A program made the position numbers and the translations under genes. From Odobenus rosmarus divergens (Eukaryota > Chordata > Mammalia > Carnivora > Odobenidae), in contig NW_004451882.1 of NCBI RefSeq assembly GCF_000321225.1, forward strand, positions 1-64,000: DNA of 64,000 nucleotides, written 5' to 3'. Below, piece by piece: positions 33,216 through 42,960 of this stretch (position 1 is the first letter of the stretch; each line of letters opens with the position of its first letter). The notes below the pieces were generated by a model. That model did no database searches. It was given only the letters and a program-made list of their open reading frames with translations, and had not been told where the DNA came from.

Positions 33216-33299
33216 TTCTCAGTGAATCATATTAGCCTTCTGTGTCAATGGGGAGACTAATATTCAGTGATCATTTTAATTTCTCCAAATCCTTGCCTC

Positions 33300-33811
33300 T
33301 CATGAAAGGTACAAAAATGAATGTAAAATTTGCAAAACACGTATGATAAAGGACGGTTATCTAAAATATATTTTTTTAAAAAACCCTTAAAACTCAACAA
33401 TAAGAAAACAACCCAACTAAAAATTAGGTCAAAGACATTAACCAAAAAAGATATACAGATGACAAACATATGAAAAGATGCTCCACATCAATGTAATTAG
33501 GGAAATTCACATAAAAGCAATAAGAAGATACCACTTCACACCTGTTAGAAAGGCCAAAATCCTTGGGGCACCTTGGTGGCTCAGTGAGTTAAACGTCCAA
33601 CTCTTGGTTTCAGCTCAGGTCATGATCACAAGGTTGTGAGATCTAACCCCTTGTCGGGATCCTTGCTTAGTGCAGAGTCTGTTTAAAACTCTCTCTCTCT
33701 GCCCCTCCCCGCACTCTAAAAATAAATAAATCTTAAAAAAAAAAAAGGAAGGAAGGAAGGGGAAAGAAAGAAAGAAAGAAGAAAGGAAGAAAGAGAGAAA
33801 GAGAGAAAGAG

Positions 33812-33866
<55 letters not shown>

Positions 33867-34699
33867 AATGGCAAAGTCCAGAACACTACATACCAAATGC
33901 TGATGAAATTGTGGAACAATAGGAATTCTCAGTCATTGCTGGTGAGTATGCAAAATAGTACAACTACTTTGGAAGACAGTTGTCAGTTTTTTACAAAACC
34001 ATAACACTCCTACCATATCATCTAGTAATCCTATTCCTTGGTATTTACCCAAAGGAGTTGAAAACTTATGTCCACCCAAAAGCCTGCCCAGGGGTTTACA
34101 GTGACTTTATTCACAATTGCCAAAACTTGAAAGTAACCAAGATGTCCTCCAGTGGGTGAATAAATTGGTATATCCAGGCAGTGGAACATTATTCGGCATT
34201 AGAAAGAAATGAGTTATCAAACCATGAAAAGACATGGAGGAACCTTAAATGTATATTAGTAAGTGGAAGAGGTTAATCTGAAAAGACTACATAGGGGATG
34301 ATTCCAACTGTATGACATTCTAAAGAAGGCAAAACTTTGGGAACAGTATGAAGATCAGTGGTTGCTAGGGTCTGGAAGGAAGGTAGGGATGCATAGGTGG
34401 AGCATAGAGAATTTTTACAGCAGTGAAAATATTCTTTATGATATTATAATGTTGGGTACATGTAATTATATACTTGTCCAGACCCATAGAATGTACAACA
34501 CTGAAAGTGAGCCCTAATGTAAACTATGAACTTTGGGTGACAATGATGTGTCAGTTCTAAGAAATGCACCCCTCTGGTGGGGGATGTTGATAATAAAGGA
34601 GGCTGTGTATGTGTAGGGACAGCAAGTAAGTGGGAAATTTCTGTACCTTCCTCTTAATTTTTCTGTGAAGCTGAAACTGCTCTAAAAAATAAAGTCTTT
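33300..34699 (+). mobile_element. Old L1, sense, ORF2 end to poly(A), split by a SINE
   Basis: Left part: AACCCAACTAAAAATTAGGT, AGATGACAAACATATGAAAA, ATGCTCCACATCAATG. After the SINE: TGCTGGTGAGTATGCAAAAT, GGTATTTACCCAAAGGAGTT, CACAATTGCCAAAACTTG, AGCAAGTAAGTGGGAAATTT, GAAGCTGAAACTGCTCTAAA, then AATAAAG and an A tail at about 34,700. Confidence 0.85.
33564..33867 (+). mobile_element. Can-SINE with an expanded (GAAA)n tail
   Basis: SINE body to about 33,745 (GGGGCACCTTGGTGGCTCAG, GGTCATGATCACAAGGTTGT, CTCTCTCTGCCCCTCCCCGC, AAATAAATAAATCTT). The A tail has evolved into GGAA/GAAA/GAGA repeats over about 120 bp. The TSD GGC(C)AAAATCC/GGCAAAGTCC flanks the whole unit including the tetranucleotide tract, which shows that the tract belongs to the SINE tail. 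Confidence 0.9.
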
Positions 34700-34711
34700 A
34701 AAAAAAGATAC

Positions 34712-35451
34712 ACAATATTTACCCCAAAGATACAGATGTAGGGATCTGAAGGGGTACATGCACCCTGAAGTTCATAGCAGCAATGACCACAATAGCCAAA
34801 CTATGGAAAGAGCCAAGATGTCCATCGACAGATGAATGGATAAAGAAGATGTGGTATATATATATACAATGGAATATTATGCAGCCATAAAAAGGAATGA
34901 AATCTTGCCATTTGCAACAATGTGGATGGAACTGGAGGGTTTATGCTGAGCGAAATAAGTCAATAAGAGAAAGATATGTATCATATGACCTCACTGATAT
35001 GAGGAATTCTTAATCTCAGGAAACAAACTGAGGGTTGCTGGAGTGGTGGGGGGTGGGAAGGATGGGGTGGCTGGGTGATAGACATTGGGGAGGGTATGTG
35101 CTATGGTGAATGCTGTGAATTGTGCAAGACTGTTGAATCACAGATCCGTACCTCTGAAACAAATAATACATTATATGTTAAAAAAAAAAGAAGAAGAAGA
35201 TAGCAGGAAGGGGAAAATGAAGGGGGGAAATCAGAGGGGGAGACGAACCATGAGAGACTATGGACTCTGGGAAATGAACTGAGAGTTCTAGAGGGGAGGG
35301 GGGTGGGGGGATGCGTTAACCTGGTGATGGGTATTAAAGAGGGCACGTACTGAATGGAGCACTGGGTGTTATACGCAAACAATGAATCATGGAACACTAC
35401 ATCAAAAACTAATGATGTAATGTATGATGATTAACATAACATAATAATAAT
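34712..35451 (+). mobile_element. Younger 5'-truncated L1 with a 12-bp TSD, inserted at an L1 poly(A)
   Basis: Well-preserved carnivoran L1 3' end: GATACAGATGTAGGGATCTG, CATAGCAGCAATGACCACAA, CAATGGAATATTATGCAGCC, ACCTCACTGATATGAGGAAT, GGTGATAGACATTGGGGAGG, then GAACTGAGAGTTCTAGAGGG, GGAGCACTGGGTGTTATACG and a TAATAATAATAAAAA tail. AAAAAAAGATAC stands at both ends (34,700-34,711 and 35,452-35,463), so the target was the poly(A) of the older L1. Confidence 0.9.
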
Positions 35452-35463
35452 AAAAAAAGATAC

Positions 35464-35738
35464 CCCCAAAAAGAAAAGAATGTAAATGCAGATTAGACTG
35501 ATTCCAAAACTTCATGTATTTCCCAGCACATCAAGCTGTGATATAATAGTATTATATTGATAGTCACATGTAAAACTGTATTTAAACTGTTAAAATAACT
35601 CAATATGGTTATGAAAATGGCTTACAAGTCTGCCTCTCTAGAGCTTTATTTATCCAAAAACATTTGCCAATGACCCACTCTATGTCATACACTTTTATGA
35701 CCACTGTCAATCAAAAGTGATAAAACAAGGTCTCTGTC
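35464..35738. other. Unassigned AT-rich stretch
   Basis: Short gap between the L1 and the next SINE. No element or gene recognised. Confidence 0.4.
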
Positions 35739-35749
35739 ATTGAGGATTT

Positions 35750-36009
35750 GGGTTTTTTTTTTAAGATTTTATTTATTTATTTATTTATTTGTTTATTTAT
35801 TTATTTATTTTAGAGAGAGAGAGAGTGTGTGTGCAAGCAGGGGGAGGGACAGAGGGAGAGAGAGAAAATCTCAAGGAGGCTCCTCACTGAGCACAAAGCC
35901 TGATGTGGGGCTAGACCTCATGACCCTGGGATCATAATAACCCTGAGATCATGACCTAAACTGAAATCAAGAGTTGGATGCTTAACTGACTGAGCCACCC
36001 AGGGACCCC
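35750..36009 (-). mobile_element. Can-SINE, antisense, long (TTTA)n tail
   Basis: T-run, (TTTA)n, GA-rich, GTGTGTGTGCAAGCAGGGGG, CTCATGACCCTGGGATCATA, CTGACTGAGCCACCCAGGGA. The TSD CATTGAG lies on both sides (35,739 and 36,010). ATAATAACCCTGAGATC is a small internal duplication of the CCCTGGGATCATGACC block. Confidence 0.95.
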
Positions 36010-36261
36010 CATTGAGTAGTTTATAATTCAACAGAGAAAAACAAGCCAATGACCAGATAATAACAGTACAAAGTGATATATAGAACACAGAACTAATGAA
36101 CCCAGAAAAGAGATGGAATAACTGCTTAAATTGCACATGGATATGACTTTTGTGATGGGGGGGTGGCCTTAGTAAATAAATAAGAACCAAGGAGGAAGGG
36201 CAGAGGTAACTGATATTTCAAGTAGAGACAAAAGCATGCTGAAAAATATATTCTCAGGATA

Positions 36262-36480
36262 GCTTAATGGCTTAAAGTGTGTGTTCTTTTTACAACCACT
36301 CCTTATTAGCTATGTAACCTTGGGAAATTTTCAACCTCGGACTCGATATCCTCATCTTTAAAATGGAGTACAAGAACAAAATCTGCCTCATGGTATTACT
36401 GTAAAGATAAATGAGAATATAAAGAGCTTAGAACAGTGTCTAGCACATACTCAACCCTCAAAAATATTGGTTATGATCTG
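36262..36480 (+). mobile_element. MIR, sense
   Basis: AGCTTAATGGCTTAAAGTGT, TTATTAGCTATGTAACCTTG, GGGAAATTTTCAACC, CATCTTTAAAATGGAGTACA and CTTAGAACAGTGTCTAGCAC match MIR throughout. Confidence 0.85.
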
Positions 36481-36832
36481 GAAGGATATGACTTTTTGGC
36501 ACAATACTTTGGGGGATATGTTATTACAGGAAATTGATCTCTATTTGTGGAATTTCAAGTTCTTTATCAGGACTTTTGTTAAAGATTTTAGACTCGAAAG
36601 ATGTAGGAATTCCTCTGACTCTGTTCCAAAGCTATAGGACCTTTAGATCTATTTTTAAACTTTTACATATATAACATATCCAGACTTAAAGACCAGAAAT
36701 GGAAGATTTTGTGTCAGAAATGAAGAACAAATCCACTCTGATAGTGGTGACAGGAAGTTGGTGCTACACAGCCAATGAGACAAACCAGACTAATTGCAAG
36801 CTACTAAGGGCTAGAGATTAAACACCTGTATG
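36481..36832. other. Unassigned stretch
   Basis: No repeat or gene recognised. Confidence 0.4.
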
Positions 36833-37185
36833 GAATGAGAGCTGAAGGGTATGAGGGTGGGGGAAGGGGAGAGCTGTTGGTCAAAAGATATAAACTTCCA
36901 ATTACATAAATAAATTCTGGGGACTCTAATGTACAGCATGATGTCTATGTTAACATTACTATATTATATGTACATGAAAGTTGTCAAGAGAGTAAATCTT
37001 AGATGTTCTCACACACACACAAAATGGTAATTATGTAAGGTGGTGGGTGTGTTAACTAACCTTATTGTGGTAATCATTTCACAATAATACACATATCAAA
37101 TCATTACATTGTATACCTTAAATGTATTCAGTGTATACATTGACATACATTGATATAATTGACATATATATCTCATTAAAGCTGA
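36833..37185 (+). mobile_element. L1 3'-UTR fragment, sense
   Basis: GAGAGCTGTTGGTCAAAAGA, AACTTCCAATTACATAAATA, TGTACAGCATGATGTCTATG, TTATTGTGGTAATCATTTCA, ACATTGTATACCTTAAATG. An L1MA/L1MB-like tail, similar to the one ending at 57,600. Confidence 0.8.
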
Positions 37186-37309
37186 GGGAAAACTATCCCA
37201 TAAAGATTCATCACCATCTGTGAATCTGCACAACTCTTATGGAAGATAGCATCCATAGGAGATAAACACTTAGGTACAAATTGTTAACACATACAAAGAA
37301 ATCTAACAC

Positions 37310-37938
37310 AGTTGACTCTTGTTATTCACCATAGTTACATATTATAAAGTCACCACAAACACCAAATTAGAGAAAACTGAATCATTGCCTTTAGGGGAAA
37401 TGAAGGGGTTCCTGTAAGCCTCTGGTCACAGCTTTTGTGCCAACTGATCAAGTCATAACTTAGTTTTATGTATGTGTCTTCTTGAAGAAAATTTATTTAA
37501 TATATGTTGTTGGTTTTTTAAAATTGAGCCCATGGCTAACAGCACTATAACTCATACCCGATGAAGTTTGTCTAACACATGTATTTCTCCTTAAGGTGCA
37601 TCACTGCCTTCTTGCACTTTGGAGAACCAAAATAGTACTTCAGCACACACTCTGATTTTAAACAGAGAAATCACGACCAAGAAGCACACACACACAGCAA
37701 AAAAAAAAAAAAAAAATGGCACTAAATATCCTATGAAAAGGACACATTTGTAATATGAGAGCCAAAACAAGAAGTCAGAGCATCAGTTTGTTCAACCTCA
37801 GCTGGGAATGTCATGTGCATGTCTGCAAATGATTGCAAAACTACCTCAGTGTTGATCTGGGGGTTGTGAATAAATTTTAGCAAATACATGAATTCACAAA
37901 TACAGGATCTGTAATTAATGAGGACTGACTGTATTTAA
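37310..37938 (-). mobile_element. TcMar-Tigger-like DNA transposon remnant
   Basis: The left terminus CAGTTGACTCTTGTTATTCA and right terminus TTAATGAGGACTGACTGTA are degenerate inverted copies (CAGTCAGTCCTCATTATTCA type). The interior has CCAGCTGAGGTTGAACAAAC-type sequence on the minus strand and a remnant of the transposase N-terminus around 37,610-37,660 (minus strand). An A18 run (37,701) matches the poly-T of the consensus. Heavily decayed with no open frame. Confidence 0.7.
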
Positions 37939-38672
37939 AAGTACAGTCTACTGTCCAATAAACAGAGTAATTTATATTCAAATACCTAGAGATATGAGAT
38001 TTTACAATAGGTTTAAAAATACTGGAAGAAATATAATTGACAAGGTAAGTACATGATTATAAAAAATGAATAAACTGATATAGAGAAGAACCACAAAAAA
38101 TACTAAAGTTGAAAAAGACTTATTGAAAATAAAAAGTCAATAGATGGGTTGGAAAAATAGGAAAAAAATAATTATAAACAGTAAAAAGAAAAGGAGAGTT
38201 AAAATCTAGACTTTAGGAAAATATCCAAATACATATGAAAAAAGGTACTAAAATTTAATTGAAGTTAATATATAATATAGAAAATCTAGCATTATTTCAT
38301 AGAAGTTCCAGAAAGAGAATATAGAGATTGGGGAAGAGGTAATATTTTAAAAGATAATTGATGAGAATTTTCCAGAATTCAAGAAAGTGATGAGTACTAA
38401 TGTCCATAAAGTACATAAATATAGAGTCAAATTAAAAAAAAAATCCACCACACACATTGTAATCAAACAGGAGAACAGCAAGTATAAAGCAAATATTAAA
38501 AGTTACTATGGAAAAGCATAAATATTGCCTTAAAAGGAAAAACATAAAACTTCTCATAAAAAACTTTGGGTAATAGAAGAAAATGAAATCATATATTTAA
38601 GATGTAAACAGCTTTGAACTAAATACAATTCTATACCTAGCTAATCTAGCCTTCAAGAATGAGGGGGAACAC

Positions 38673-38912
38673 GACATTGGTGGTATAATGGTTTTTTTTT
38701 TTTTTAAAGATTTTATTTATTTATTCATGAGAGACAGAGAGAGAGAGAGAGAGAGGCAGAGGGAGAAGCAGGCTCCCAAGGAGCAGGGAGCCCGATGCGG
38801 GACTCAATCCCAGGACCCTGGGATCATGACCTGAGCCGAAGGCAGACGCTTAACCATCTGAGCCACCCAGGTGCCCCGGTGGTATAATGGTTAAGCATAC
38901 CTGCCTTCTAAG
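38673..38912 (+). pseudogene. tRNA-Gly(TCC)-like 5'-half pseudogene, split by a SINE
   Basis: GACATTGGTGGTATAATGG (38,673-38,691) and, beyond the SINE, TTAAGCATACCTGCCTTCTAAG (38,891-38,912) join into about 40 nt resembling the 5' half of nuclear tRNA-Gly: acceptor 5' strand, D-arm with the A-box-like GGTATAATGGTTAAGCA, and anticodon arm CTGCCTTCTAAG, where functional genes read CTGCCTTCCAAG. The 3' half (T arm, acceptor 3' strand) is absent, so it is a 3'-truncated retrocopy and cannot make a tRNA. It sits inside HAL1/L1 sequence. Confidence 0.6.
38692..38877 (-). mobile_element. Can-SINE, antisense, inserted in the tRNA-Gly fragment
   Basis: Full-length young-looking copy: T-run, TTTATTTATTCATGAGAGAC, GGAGCAGGGAGCCCGATGCG, GGACCCTGGGATCATGACCT, CTTAACCATCTGAGCCACCC. 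The perfect 13-bp TSD GGTGGTATAATGG occurs at 38,679-38,691 and 38,878-38,890. Confidence 0.97.
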
Positions 38913-39190
38913 ATTAAGGAAATAATAAACACATTTTTTGGATATCTAAGGGCTCACAATGCTTCAATGAAAGAACTATTAAAATTCATAGTTTAGCCAG
39001 AAGGAAATAAACCAAAAAGAGAAAAAATAAACTACATGGTCTATGTAGAAAAATGGTAATAGAACCATGGTAAACGAAAATATTGGTAAAACCTATTAAT
39101 GAATCCAAAATAGTACTGACTCTAAAAAACAACGGTTTGGGTTTAAAATCAGGAAAAAAAAATATTAGATGACCATGGCTTACAAGATGC

Positions 39191-39487
39191 AAAGTGAGGA
39201 AAGTTACTGTACACTGAGGTCATTATCTTTTTCATGGGGGAGGTAATTTATTTTTGTTAGAAAAAGTATAAGTTCAGATTGTTAAAATTTAAATGTAAAC
39301 TCTGCAGAATAGAAATGGAGCATAAGTCTTCCAAATCAGCAGAAGGAAAAAAAGAAACAAAGAAAATTCCATTGAACTGGAATTCCATTCCAGTCAAGAT
39401 GTACTAAAATCTCATAATCTGAGAAGGCTCCTGCACTACTGACATTTAACAATGATAGATGAAATTAAAATAACAAAAAGAAGGGAA
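39191..39487. other. Unassigned, possibly continuing HAL1/L1
   Basis: A-rich sense-strand character similar to the preceding L1 (CAGAAGGAAAAAAAGAAACA), but no diagnostic block. Confidence 0.4.
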
Positions 39488-39503
39488 AATATTAAACATT
39501 TTT

Positions 39504-39656
39504 TTGATTTTATTTATTTATTCATGAGAGACAGAGAGAGAGAGAGAGGCAGAGGGAGAAGCAGCCTCCCAAGGAGCAGGGAGCCCGATGTGGGACTCGA
39601 TCCCAGGACCCTGGGATCATGACCTGAGCCGAAGGCAGACGCCACCCAGGCGTCCC
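39504..39656 (-). mobile_element. Can-SINE, antisense, with a 14-bp deletion in the tRNA-like head
   Basis: The body is near-identical to the copy at 38,692, but GGCAGACG joins directly to CCACCCAGG, losing the CTTAACC..CTGAG part that contains the A box. The 16-bp TSD AATATTAAACATTTTT flanks it exactly (39,488-39,503 and 39,657-39,672). Confidence 0.95.
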
Positions 39657-39672
39657 AATATTAAACATTTTT

Positions 39673-40579
39673 AAATAGGGCCTAGAAATTAATAAGAATC
39701 TAATCAAGGAACAGTAAGTGGGGCTGAAGTCTTGGGGCTGTTCTGCCTGATAGCACAGGGTGGGATAGGAAATATTTTTCATCATCGTGCTGAGTTCATT
39801 TGGCATACTGAATATTATAACTGTTCCATACATTGTGGGTGCCAGAGCCTTGTTTATAATTTGACTTGAGATGCTTGAGCCAAACTCATGAAAGAAGAAT
39901 GAATAAAAAAGTAGCCCCATCTGCCATTTTTGATTTAAGTGTAAGGATGGGTACTGCGGTCAGTATTCTTGAACCAGGCATAGAGCCAAGTTGCTCATTG
40001 CCTCACCGACTAGGTTAGAAATTTCATCAGTCTCATAGTGGAACAGAGTGCATGAACTGATAATATAAGACCTAACTCTTCAGAAGGGTTTTAAGGGGCT
40101 GCATGGACTTAAACCCCAAACTGCTAGACAACAAGAATGTGATGGATGAAGGAAAATATAAAGCACATTAATTTTTGTTATTTGCAGGGGAGAATAAGAA
40201 TAGGCATTGCTAGAAAAAGATGTATGGCTGAGTTTAAAATGTAAGGGTAAATTTTCACTTTCAGGTAAAACGGAGTGATTTATGGCAAATCAGTGTTTCT
40301 AATAAACTACAACTAGAAAAGTCAAATTTAAAAAAATTTGCTTACAATCATCAGGTCACTGGAGATGTAGCAAAGCTGAGAGGGAAGAAGATTCTAGAGA
40401 ACTGTATGGAAGTAACTACTTTGTTCTGGGAACTATTTCCTGCTTCTGATGCAAATAAACTCGTTGTTTATCTGAAATTCTAATTTAACTGGGTGTCCTG
40501 TTAAACCCTAAGCTTGCCTCAGGGGAGAGAGGTATTGCTGGGGACAGAGTAATCATCAGAGCCTTTGGCTGGAGTAACA
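39673..40579. other. Unassigned stretch
   Basis: About 0.9 kb without a recognised repeat. Open frames here are chance. Confidence 0.4.
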
Positions 40580-40592
40580 AAATGGAGAACTT

Positions 40593-40803
40593 TTTTAAAA
40601 AATGATTTTATTTATTTATTTGCCAGAGAGAGAGAGAGAGAGCGAGAGCAAGAGAGTGTGAGAGCACAAGCAGGGAGAGCAGCAGAGGGAGAGGGAGAAG
40701 CAGGCTCCCTGTTGAGCAAGGAGCTGATGTGGAAGTCAATCCCAGGACCCCGGGATCATGACCTGAGCTGAAGGCAGACGCTTAACCGAGTGAGGCATTC
40801 CCC
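40593..40803 (-). mobile_element. Can-SINE, antisense, with TSD
   Basis: TTTTATTTATTTATTTGCCA, a (GA)n stretch, GCAGGCTCCCTGTTGAGCAA, CCCGGGATCATGACCTGAGC, GCTTAACCGAGTGAGGCATT. The head is degraded (GAGGCATTCC for GAGCCACCCAGG). TSD AAATGGAGAACTT at 40,580 and 40,804. Confidence 0.95.
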
Positions 40804-40816
40804 AAATGGAGAACTT

Positions 40817-41164
40817 AACCCACCTAGTTCACTCCTTGGTGTATTTGCTGAATTCTAAATCTGCATGGGGTGGGAGCTAAAGAGCTAAGTCAGAGCACCT
40901 TCTAAAATAAGAGAATTTTCCACCTTTACTGGTGAAGAGACAAAGACCAAGTGAAGAGACTTGGTGGAAACCCTAGCTCTCAGCTGAACCCCGACAGGTT
41001 ACACAGCAGGAGAAGGGTGAAATGGAAGTACACTGAGCCTTACCGAATTTAACAAGTCTGAAATCACTCAATCCCTAGCTGAGCTGATCAGCCCGCCTCA
41101 TAATTTATTTGCCTAGAAAGGTTAAGGTGATTTGTATGGACTCTATCTGTCTGTCAGAAAAAAA
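40817..41164. other. Unassigned stretch
   Basis: No element or gene recognised. Confidence 0.4.
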
Positions 41165-42099
41165 ATACTCTCTTGGAAGGAGATAAGACTATTCAGAGCC
41201 GTAGAAACAGACCCAAAGTGATTCAGATATTACAGTCACATGGCCAAGGCTATAAAATAACTATGACTAATATGTTAAAGAAAATGGCAGATAGAGAATT
41301 TCAGCAGAGAATTTACTTGAATCTATGAGTAAGAATCAGATGGAAATTCTAGAACTGAAGTATATAATAACCAAAATTAACAACACAGTAAATGGGTTTA
41401 ATAGAAAATTAGACAGTAAAGCAGTGGATCTGGGAACTAGAAGACAGAGCAGTAGAAAATATACAGTTTGAATGCCAGCCAGAAGGTAGGATGAGAAACA
41501 CAGAAAAGAGCATAAGAGATATGTGGGGTATAATAAGAACGACTGGGATACCCATAATCAGAATCCCAGAGGGACAGGAAGGGAGACTATTAGACAGAAG
41601 TATATTTGAAGAAAACTTGTCAGAGCAGTTTCAGAAACAAACAAAACACATCAAAGCACAGATTCAAAAAAATTAGCAAACACTATTCAAAATATTTTAG
41701 GCACATGATACTAAAATTCTCTAACAACACTCGGCATCAGGGAAATACAAATCAAAACCACAATGAGAAACCACCTCACACCTGTTACAATGGATAAAAT
41801 TAACAAGTCAGGAAAAAACAGATGTTGGCGGGGATGCGGAGAAAGGGGAACCCTCCTACACTGTTGGTGGGAATGCAAGCTGGTGCAGCCACTCTGGAAA
41901 ACAGTATGGGGGTTCCTCAAAAAATTAAAAACCCTATGACCCAGCAATTGCACTACTCGGTATTTACCCCAAAGATACAAATGTAGTGATTTGAAGAGGC
42001 ACCTGCACCCTAATGTTTATAGCAGCAATGTCCACAATAGCCAAACTATGGAAAGAGCCCAGATGTCCATCCACAGATGAATGGATAAAGAAGATGTGG

Positions 42100-42135
<36 letters not shown>

Positions 42136-42960
42136 ATGAAATACTACTCAGCCACAAAAAATGAAATCTTGTCATTTGCAATGACGTGGATGGAATTAGA
42201 GGGTATTATGCTAAGTGAAATAAGTCAATCAGATAAAGGCAATTATCATATGATCTCACTCATATGTGGACTTTAAGAAACAAAACAGAGGATCATAGGG
42301 GAAGGGAGGGAAAATACAATAAGACAAAATCAGAAAGGGAGACAAATCATAAAAGACTCTTAATCATAGGAAACAAACTGAGGGTTGCTGGAGGGGAGGA
42401 GGATGGACAGATAGGGTAGCTGGGTGATGGACATTAAGAAGAGCATGTGATGTAATGAGCCCTGGGTATTATATAAGACTGATGAATCACTGACCTCCAC
42501 CTCTGAAACTAATAATACATTATATGTTAATTAATTGATTTTAAATTAAAATAATTTCTCTAAAATAAAAACCAAGAGAAAAATTTAAAAGTCAGGATTA
42601 CAGATACATACATTACTTTCAAAAGAGCAAAAGTAAGAATGGCTAGCATGTCCCAAGAGCAATAAAGCCCAGGAGATAAGAAAATGCTATCTTTAAAGTA
42701 CTGAAAGAGAAGAAAATGTTTTATGTTCTAGAATTCTCTACTTGATAAAAATATACTTTAAAAATGAAGGTGAATAAAATCCTTTTCAGGCATACAAATA
42801 AATTAAAAAGCTTCTTTTTAGACAAATATTCAAATGCCCCAACTTGAAGCAGAAGTCACAACATAAAAACCTTAAAAGAATACGCAGACGAAAACAATGG
42901 AGTCTCAGAAATACGTCTATGGATAAATGAGTAGGGAGGTCTTAATAGCCCTCTGGCCCT
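41165..42960 (+). mobile_element. HAL1/L1 ORF1 relic, sense, interrupted by a younger L1
   Basis: Left part: GAATTTCAGCAGAGAATTTA, ATTAACAACACAGTAAATGG, then an open stretch (41,491-41,676) whose translation keeps the L1 ORF1-type order ..IRDMWGII..IPEGQEGR..IFEENL... Right part, after the insertion: AAGTACTGAAAGAGAAGAAA, CTAGAATTCTCTACTTGATA, AAAATGAAGGTGAATAAAAT. Removing 41,725-42,551 restores the ORF1 order, giving clear relative ages. Confidence 0.7.
41725..42551 (+). mobile_element. 5'-truncated carnivoran L1 inserted in HAL1/L1
   Basis: CACTCGGCATCAGGGAAATA, CACTGTTGGTGGGAATGCAA, CAGCAATTGCACTACTCGGT, GAATGGATAAAGAAGATGTG, CACTCATATGTGGACTTTAA, TAATACATTATATGTTAATT. The TSD AA(A)TT(T)CTCTAA is present at 41,714-41,724 and 42,552-42,562. 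An internal (TA)n(CA)n tract (42,099-42,136) lies where the consensus has a short TATATATA. Confidence 0.85.

Larger units (their letters stand above)
37975..39190 (+). mobile_element. HAL1/L1 ORF1-type relic, sense, hosting two insertions
   Basis: GAATTTTCCAGAATTCAAGA, AATCAAACAGGAGAACAGCA, AATTCTATACCTAGCTAATC and CCTTCAAGAATGAGGGGG are landmarks of the L1/HAL1 ORF1 segment, broken by many stops. The L1 sequence resumes at AAATAATAAACACATTTTTT and TAGCCAGAAGGAAATAAACC after a tRNA-like fragment and a SINE. Confidence 0.65.

Noticed and set aside
33615..33919. Ser/Phe/Leu-rich frames on the minus strand
   Set aside because: Translations of the (GAAA)n SINE tail.
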